DNA from: Clostridiales bacterium Firm_18
GTDB lineage: Bacteria; Bacillota; Clostridia; Monoglobales; Firm-18
Assembly: GCA_001604215.1 (NCBI GenBank)
Contig: LVAX01000084.1
Coordinates: 1 to 48,487, forward strand
Direction: 5' to 3'
Length of the DNA: 48,487 nt
Shown here: one piece after another, positions 44,601 through 48,487 of the stretch
How positions within the stretch are numbered: the stretch's first letter is position 1
How the letters are laid out: the number at the start of each line of letters is the position of its first letter
Notes under the pieces: generated by a model
The model's input: only the letters and a program-made list of their open reading frames with translations
Database searches by the model: none
What the model was told of the DNA's origin: nothing
Position numbers and translations under genes: made by a program

Positions 44601-46141
44601 CCCCGTTTGCCTTTGCCCCTGTCCGCATCGCCGCTCGCGGCAGGCAGTTCCCTTGTATTCATTGCGGTCATCGGGGCTCTTACAAATACATCCTTCATAG
44701 CTTTTGCCTCAGCCGGTGCTATAGATCCCAAAAACGGTACGGTATATGATTTTAAGTTTGAAAGATGAATTAAAAGCCCGAGAAAACCAAGCGCAATGCC
44801 GTAGCCTCCGAACAACCACGCCAAAAAAAGCATAATTAAACGTAAAATTGATACGGACTCAATTTGCAGTGTTACAACAAACGAAGCAACCGCAGCAAGC
44901 GCAATAATAATAACAATTGTAGAGCCGACAAAACCCGCGGCAACCGCCGCATCACCCATTATAAGCGCACCCACGATACTTATTGCCTGACCCACCGCCC
45001 GCGGCAGCCGCAGCCCCGCTTCCCTTAATATTTCGAATGCAATAAGCATTGCAAGTGCTTCAAAAAAAGCGGACAGCGGAACCCCTTCCCTTGCCTTTGC
45101 CATTGTTATAAGCAGCGATGTGGGTATAAGCTCTTGATGAAAGGTTGAAAGCGCAACATAAATTGCCGGCGCGAATATTGCAATAAAATATGAAATAAAA
45201 CGCAGTATTCTGATCAGGCTTCCGTATATACTGCCAACATAGTAATCCTCGGCCGTTTGAAAGTTTTCCGCAAAAAGCCGTGGCGCGGTAAGGACAAACG
45301 GGGTCCCGTCCACAACTATTGCTATCCTGCCCTCAAGTAATTTCCCTGCCGCCACGTCCGGTTTTTCCGTATATCCGGTGGTATGAAAAATGGAAAGGGG
45401 GAAATCTTCTATATACTGCTCGATATATCCCGTTTCAAGTATCGCATCGGTATTTATTCTTTTAAGCCTTCCCTTAATTGTTTCAACAATTTTCGCGTCT
45501 GCAATATCTTTAATATATAACACGCATACTTTTGTTTTTGTCCTTTTTCCGATTGTCATAAATTCCGCTTTTAGGGACGAGCTTTTTATTTTGCGTCTTA
45601 CCAGGGATAGGTTTGTTATAAAATCCTCCGTAAAACCTTCCCTCGGGCCTCTTATCACCGGTTCAGTCTGGGGCTCGGACACACTTCTTTTTTCCCAGTA
45701 CTTGCATCCGATAATAAGTGCGGTATCAAAGCCGTCGAATAAAAGTGCGGCGTTTCCGGAAAGGCAGCTTCCTATCATCGAGTCGACAGAATCAGCTAAA
45801 TACATATCCCCCGACGATGCGAGATAATTCTCAATATCCTTTATATCACAGTCGCGATCGAATGTGTTGTTTTTCAGCAGCTGCGATATTATGTTTTTGT
45901 CTACCTGCTGCTTGTCCGTCAACCCGTCAAGATATAAAACGGCCGCTTGCACGCTGTTATTTCTTCCAAACGTAAAGTTGCGAATTACCACATCATTATC
46001 AACGCCCATCTCACCGGAGAAGCTTGCCAGATTTCTTTGAATGTTTTTAGTCAGCATAATTTCCTGAACATTTTCGGCATTGTCCGCCGTTTTGCCAGGA
46101 ACATTCAAATATTGTATTTTTCTTTTGATAAAGCTGTACAA
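44597..46141 (-). CDS. gerAA: Spore germination protein GerAA
   Basis: A 514-residue membrane protein: a large N-terminal soluble domain (~1-300), then TM helices around 305-470 (FISYFIAIFAPAIYVALSTF; VALSTFHQELIPTSLL). It is the oligomer-forming, ion-channel-like subunit of the germinant receptor. The start codon is TTG at 46141, with GGCGGTGAT upstream, so expression may be weak. First gene of the gerAA-gerAC-gerAB-D operon. The family is certain; the germinant is unknown. Confidence 0.93.
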   Translation of the reverse strand: MYSFIKRKIQYLNVPGKTADNAENVQEIMLTKNIQRNLASFSGEMGVDNDVVIRNFTFGRNNSVQAAVLYLDGLTDKQQVDKNIISQLLKNNTFDRDCDIKDIENYLASSGDMYLADSVDSMIGSCLSGNAALLFDGFDTALIIGCKYWEKRSVSEPQTEPVIRGPREGFTEDFITNLSLVRRKIKSSSLKAEFMTIGKRTKTKVCVLYIKDIADAKIVETIKGRLKRINTDAILETGYIEQYIEDFPLSIFHTTGYTEKPDVAAGKLLEGRIAIVVDGTPFVLTAPRLFAENFQTAEDYYVGSIYGSLIRILRFISYFIAIFAPAIYVALSTFHQELIPTSLLITMAKAREGVPLSAFFEALAMLIAFEILREAGLRLPRAVGQAISIVGALIMGDAAVAAGFVGSTIVIIIALAAVASFVVTLQIESVSILRLIMLFLAWLFGGYGIALGFLGLLIHLSNLKSYTVPFLGSIAPAEAKAMKDVFVRAPMTAMNTRELPAASGDADRGKGKRG

Positions 46142-46285
46142 AGTATTATCACCGCCCGTATCGGCAATTTGTTTTTTTATTATTTCCTTGTACGTAAAAA
46201 ATTATAAAAACATTTAAAAGTTATCGATTGGCAATTGCCGCATATTAAAATTTATAAGGCGTCCCTTAAATCTTCCTCTATTCTT

Positions 46286-46342
46286 ACTGTTTCCATCACA
46301 TTTTGCGGTTTATTGCTCTTGATTTCCGCGGGGGATTGTGGT
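46286..46342 (-). repeat. Linker repeat copy A (57 bp)
   Basis: Encodes IPQSPAEIKSNKPQNVMETV in the frame lying beyond the premature stop. Near-identical DNA occurs at 46914-46972 (B), 47598-47660 (C) and, shortened, at 48405-48432 (D). Confidence 0.75.
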
Positions 46343-46870
46343 ATATTTATTTCGGAAGGCGTATTCGCACCGCCGGGATAACGGATTTTATTTTCCGGCC
46401 CGGTCTTGAACGGTGTTGAATCGCCTTTTCTTTGATACTACTTCATGCAAGTAATATCTGTTGTTGTCAGGATTTTTAATTACAACCACGCCAACGTGAT
46501 GAAGATCGTCGCCAATTTCAACGGGGGCCACAATGACAGCCGTATCATACAGCCTGCCTTTCCACTGTCTTTGCGTTTCTACTATTTCGCCACCTTTTAT
46601 CACATCAGGCACAGCCAAAAATGCAGCCGCCTTTATTCGCCCCAAGCCGTGAGCAATGCTGTCTTTAATTCCACGCTCGTTTAATATAACTTCGCCTAAT
46701 TGAGGATTTGCCACTTTATTACCTATGCTTTTGAAAAATCCACTTACTTGTTCTACCAAGCTTTTTCCTTCAACCTTTTGGAATTCTTGTCCGGACAGCT
46801 TTGAAACCGGCTGCGTGTGTTTAAGTAGTGGTATGCTTTGCTCGATTTTGCTTATTAACCCTTCAGCTAT

Positions 46871-46972
46871 TTCCTGCCCCTGCGAGCCTGTTTCCTGCTG
46901 TGTAGGTATGTTTACTGTTTCTGTCACATTTTGCGGTTGATTGCTCTTGATTTCCGCGGGGGATTGTGGTAC
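46871..46972 (-). repeat. Linker repeat copy B with second linker block
   Basis: The 46914-46972 core is as in copy A. The adjacent 46871-46912 block (PTQQETGSQGQE) is repeated at 47545-47588. Both blocks together form the inter-module linker. Confidence 0.75.
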
Positions 46973-47544
46973 ACTAAGCTCAGAAGATGTTCCGGGCATA
47001 GCGGGCGACGAATTTATTTCGTTGTCACCGCGGGTTGCCCGAGATACATCTTCTTTTTGCATCTCTGTAATATCATAAAACACCCTTCCCCTATCAGTCA
47101 TCATAGTTTTGACTATACCCGAATATATGCCGCTTTCGGTTTCAAACATTACATAAAAGTTATCCCATCCGCCAGTAGCTTTGGGGTGACTACCGTCGTC
47201 AGCTACATTCACCAAAAACATGGCAGGCTCAAGTGTTTTATCAAGGTTAGCGCCTGCGTCATATTTTGCCAGTTTAATATCGCTGCTCAGTCTTTTAACG
47301 GGGAACGCAAATTCTTCTACACCCTCTTTGCTAACATATACTTTGTGGTCTTTGCCTATTTTAAGCACCTTTCCTCTGAATAATTTAAGCATATATTTCC
47401 TGATTGCAGACGGATATTTCGATTGCGGCAAAGGATTCCCGTTGTCGTCAATATATACATCTTTGGGTGTCGATATTTTAGGTATATTGTAACTGCTGTT
47501 GTCAATAGTCCCGACTAATTCGCGTACGCTTTTTCTTGCACCCG

Positions 47545-47660
47545 TTTCCTGCCCCTGTGAGCCCGTTTCCTGCTGTGTAGGTCTGTTTATATCCTTTACT
47601 GTTTCCATCACATTTTGCGGTTTATTGCTCTTGACTTCTGCGGGGGATTGTGGTACACTA
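47545..47660 (-). repeat. Linker repeat copy C with second linker block
   Basis: Same two blocks as copy B, differing by a few bases and an insertion encoding KDINR between them. Confidence 0.75.
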
Positions 47661-48355
47661 TTGTCGGAAATAGGCGCTTCCGTAATAGCGGTGTCGACAG
47701 TTTTGCCGCCCGCATTCTTTACGGGGAGTGTCTTTTCCGTATCAAGCAAAAATTCTTTACCGTCAGGGGTTAAAACTCTGTGAATTTTGTAATAATTGCT
47801 TTCGTTCGGGCGAGTAACAACAACTGCCATAATTCCAGTGTCGTTTCCTATTGTAATCGGAGCCGCAAACGTATACGAAGCGTAGCCTCTCGATTTTTGG
47901 TTCTCGTTATAATATATTTGTTTCCCACTTCGTATAACGTCGGGTATCGCAGTAAAAGCTGCCATTTCGGCTTTATTAGGAAAATATTTAAGAGTTCCTT
48001 TTAAGTGACGCTCATTAATTATAACGTCGCCAAAACCCGGGCGTCTTATTATGTTGCCCAAACTTTTAAAATAATTAATTACATTACCCATAAAGCCACT
48101 TTCGCCCGGCTTAAGTGTATCTGGATTTACAGCGGAAACGGCCTGCATTTTTTTCAGCTCGTCAATATTGTTTTTTATTTGCTCTCTGATAGAAATGTTT
48201 TTATTTTGCCCCTGCAAGCCGTTTTCTACTGCTGGGGGTAAATTTATATTGTTTTGCTGCATTTCTGTCTGTGCGGTCGTTTTTGGCGGCAAATTAACCG
48301 CGTTAGGCACTGTGCCGTAGTTTTGCGGCATTTGCTCTTGCGTTTCGGTTTGCAT

Positions 48356-48432
48356 TGGCTTCGGCGCTGTGCCGTAGTTTTTAACGTTGGCCGGCTTACC
48401 CTTTGCTGTTTCTGTCGCATTTTGCGGCTCTT
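48356..48432 (-). pseudogene. Truncated upstream module with repeat copy D and 7-bp deletion
   Basis: The reading frame of the polyvalent gene extends upstream of its ATG (EPQNATETA…NVKNYGTAPKP), with a short repeated NYGT(A/V)P motif. Compared with the other linker copies, AATAAAC is missing between AAGAGC and CGCAAAATG (7 bp), bringing a TAA into frame. The 5' part of the gene is therefore lost or lies beyond the window. Confidence 0.45.
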
Positions 48433-48487
48433 AGTGTAAAATAATTATTGGCACAAAGAAAGGGAAATGGCGGATGCCACTTCCCAA

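Larger units (their letters stand above)
46252..48355 (-). pseudogene. Frameshifted modular polyvalent-type protein (LPD3/PBECR-like domains)
   Basis: A continuous frame of 655 codons runs from ATG 48355 to TAA at 46388. A one-base frame change at the A-run 46426-46433 would restore a frame that runs to TAA at 46252, adding ~60 codons ending in the same linker motif, so the present stop looks premature. There are three modules. Residues ~85-200 (DVIINERHLKGTLKYF…MAAFTAIPDVI) and ~535-640 (EVILNERGIKDSIAHGLGRI) are homologous and resemble the LPD3/PBECR nuclease-like domains of phage and conjugative 'polyvalent' proteins; the middle one (~285-440) is different. They are joined by near-identical linkers (VPQSPAEIKSN, PTQQETGSQGQE). 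There is no good ribosome site, and the coding pattern continues upstream of the ATG to ~48431. Confidence 0.55.

Noticed and set aside
46426..46433. Programmed frameshift in the polyvalent-type gene
   Set aside because: No heptameric slippery site or downstream structure seen; an indel or sequencing error in the A-run is simpler.
46252..48432. Repeats as a CRISPR array
   Set aside because: Spacing is hundreds of bases and the repeats encode in-frame protein linkers.

Overview
The window looks like chromosomal DNA of an anaerobic, spore-forming member of the Clostridia. It carries a complete ger germinant-receptor operon, S-layer-homology (SLH) anchored surface proteins, a GTP-type PEP carboxykinase, many AraC-type regulators, strong AGGAGG ribosome binding sites and AT-rich intergenic DNA. 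No rRNA, tRNA or CRISPR array was seen. Species cannot be assigned from sequence alone.

Layout. (1) 30-3889, minus strand: a tightly overlapping four-gene operon of one U32-peptidase-like protein and three paralogous COG1600-type (QueG-like) iron-sulfur proteins, with a divergent AraC regulator at 4003-4851. (2) 4943-29901: a 25-kb glycan-utilisation locus. It holds a cytoplasmic GH20-like hexosaminidase, a cytoplasmic PL5-like lyase, four large exported proteins built from LamG-like and SLH modules (two ending in DUF4832), a smaller exported LamG-like protein, a membrane-bound sensor/AraC regulator, and an LplB/YtcP-type ABC importer. The importer genes are separated by a dead IS110 transposase fragment. 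A duplicated promoter block precedes the last DUF4832 gene. (3) 30107-35849: a sugar operon of RpiB, a ROK-kinase/RPE-type epimerase fusion, two zinc-dependent MDR dehydrogenases and a TIM-barrel isomerase/epimerase, with a divergent AraC regulator. It looks like an allose/allulose or 3-keto-sugar pathway.

(4) 35910-39606: a Crp/Fnr regulator and a thioredoxin-reductase-like flavoprotein (minus strand), then pckG on the plus strand with a clear terminator. (5) 39678-41843: a UroD-family methyltransferase-like gene, divergent from an AraC gene broken by one in-frame stop codon. (6) 41924-46141: a germination operon gerAA-gerAC-gerAB followed by a small two-helix membrane protein resembling the germinant receptor D subunit. 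(7) 46252-48487: a modular 'polyvalent protein'-type gene made of repeated domains and repeated linkers. It carries a frameshift near its 3' end and a 7-bp deletion near its 5' end, suggesting a decaying phage or conjugative element at the window edge.

How the genes may work together (inference): surface LamG/SLH/DUF4832 proteins bind and perhaps cut an extracellular glycan. The ABC importer brings oligosaccharides in, and the cytoplasmic GH20-like and PL5-like enzymes process them. The downstream kinase, epimerase, isomerase and dehydrogenases feed unusual hexoses into fructose 6-phosphate. Mobile-element debris and dispersed GC-rich palindromic repeats are scattered between these blocks.
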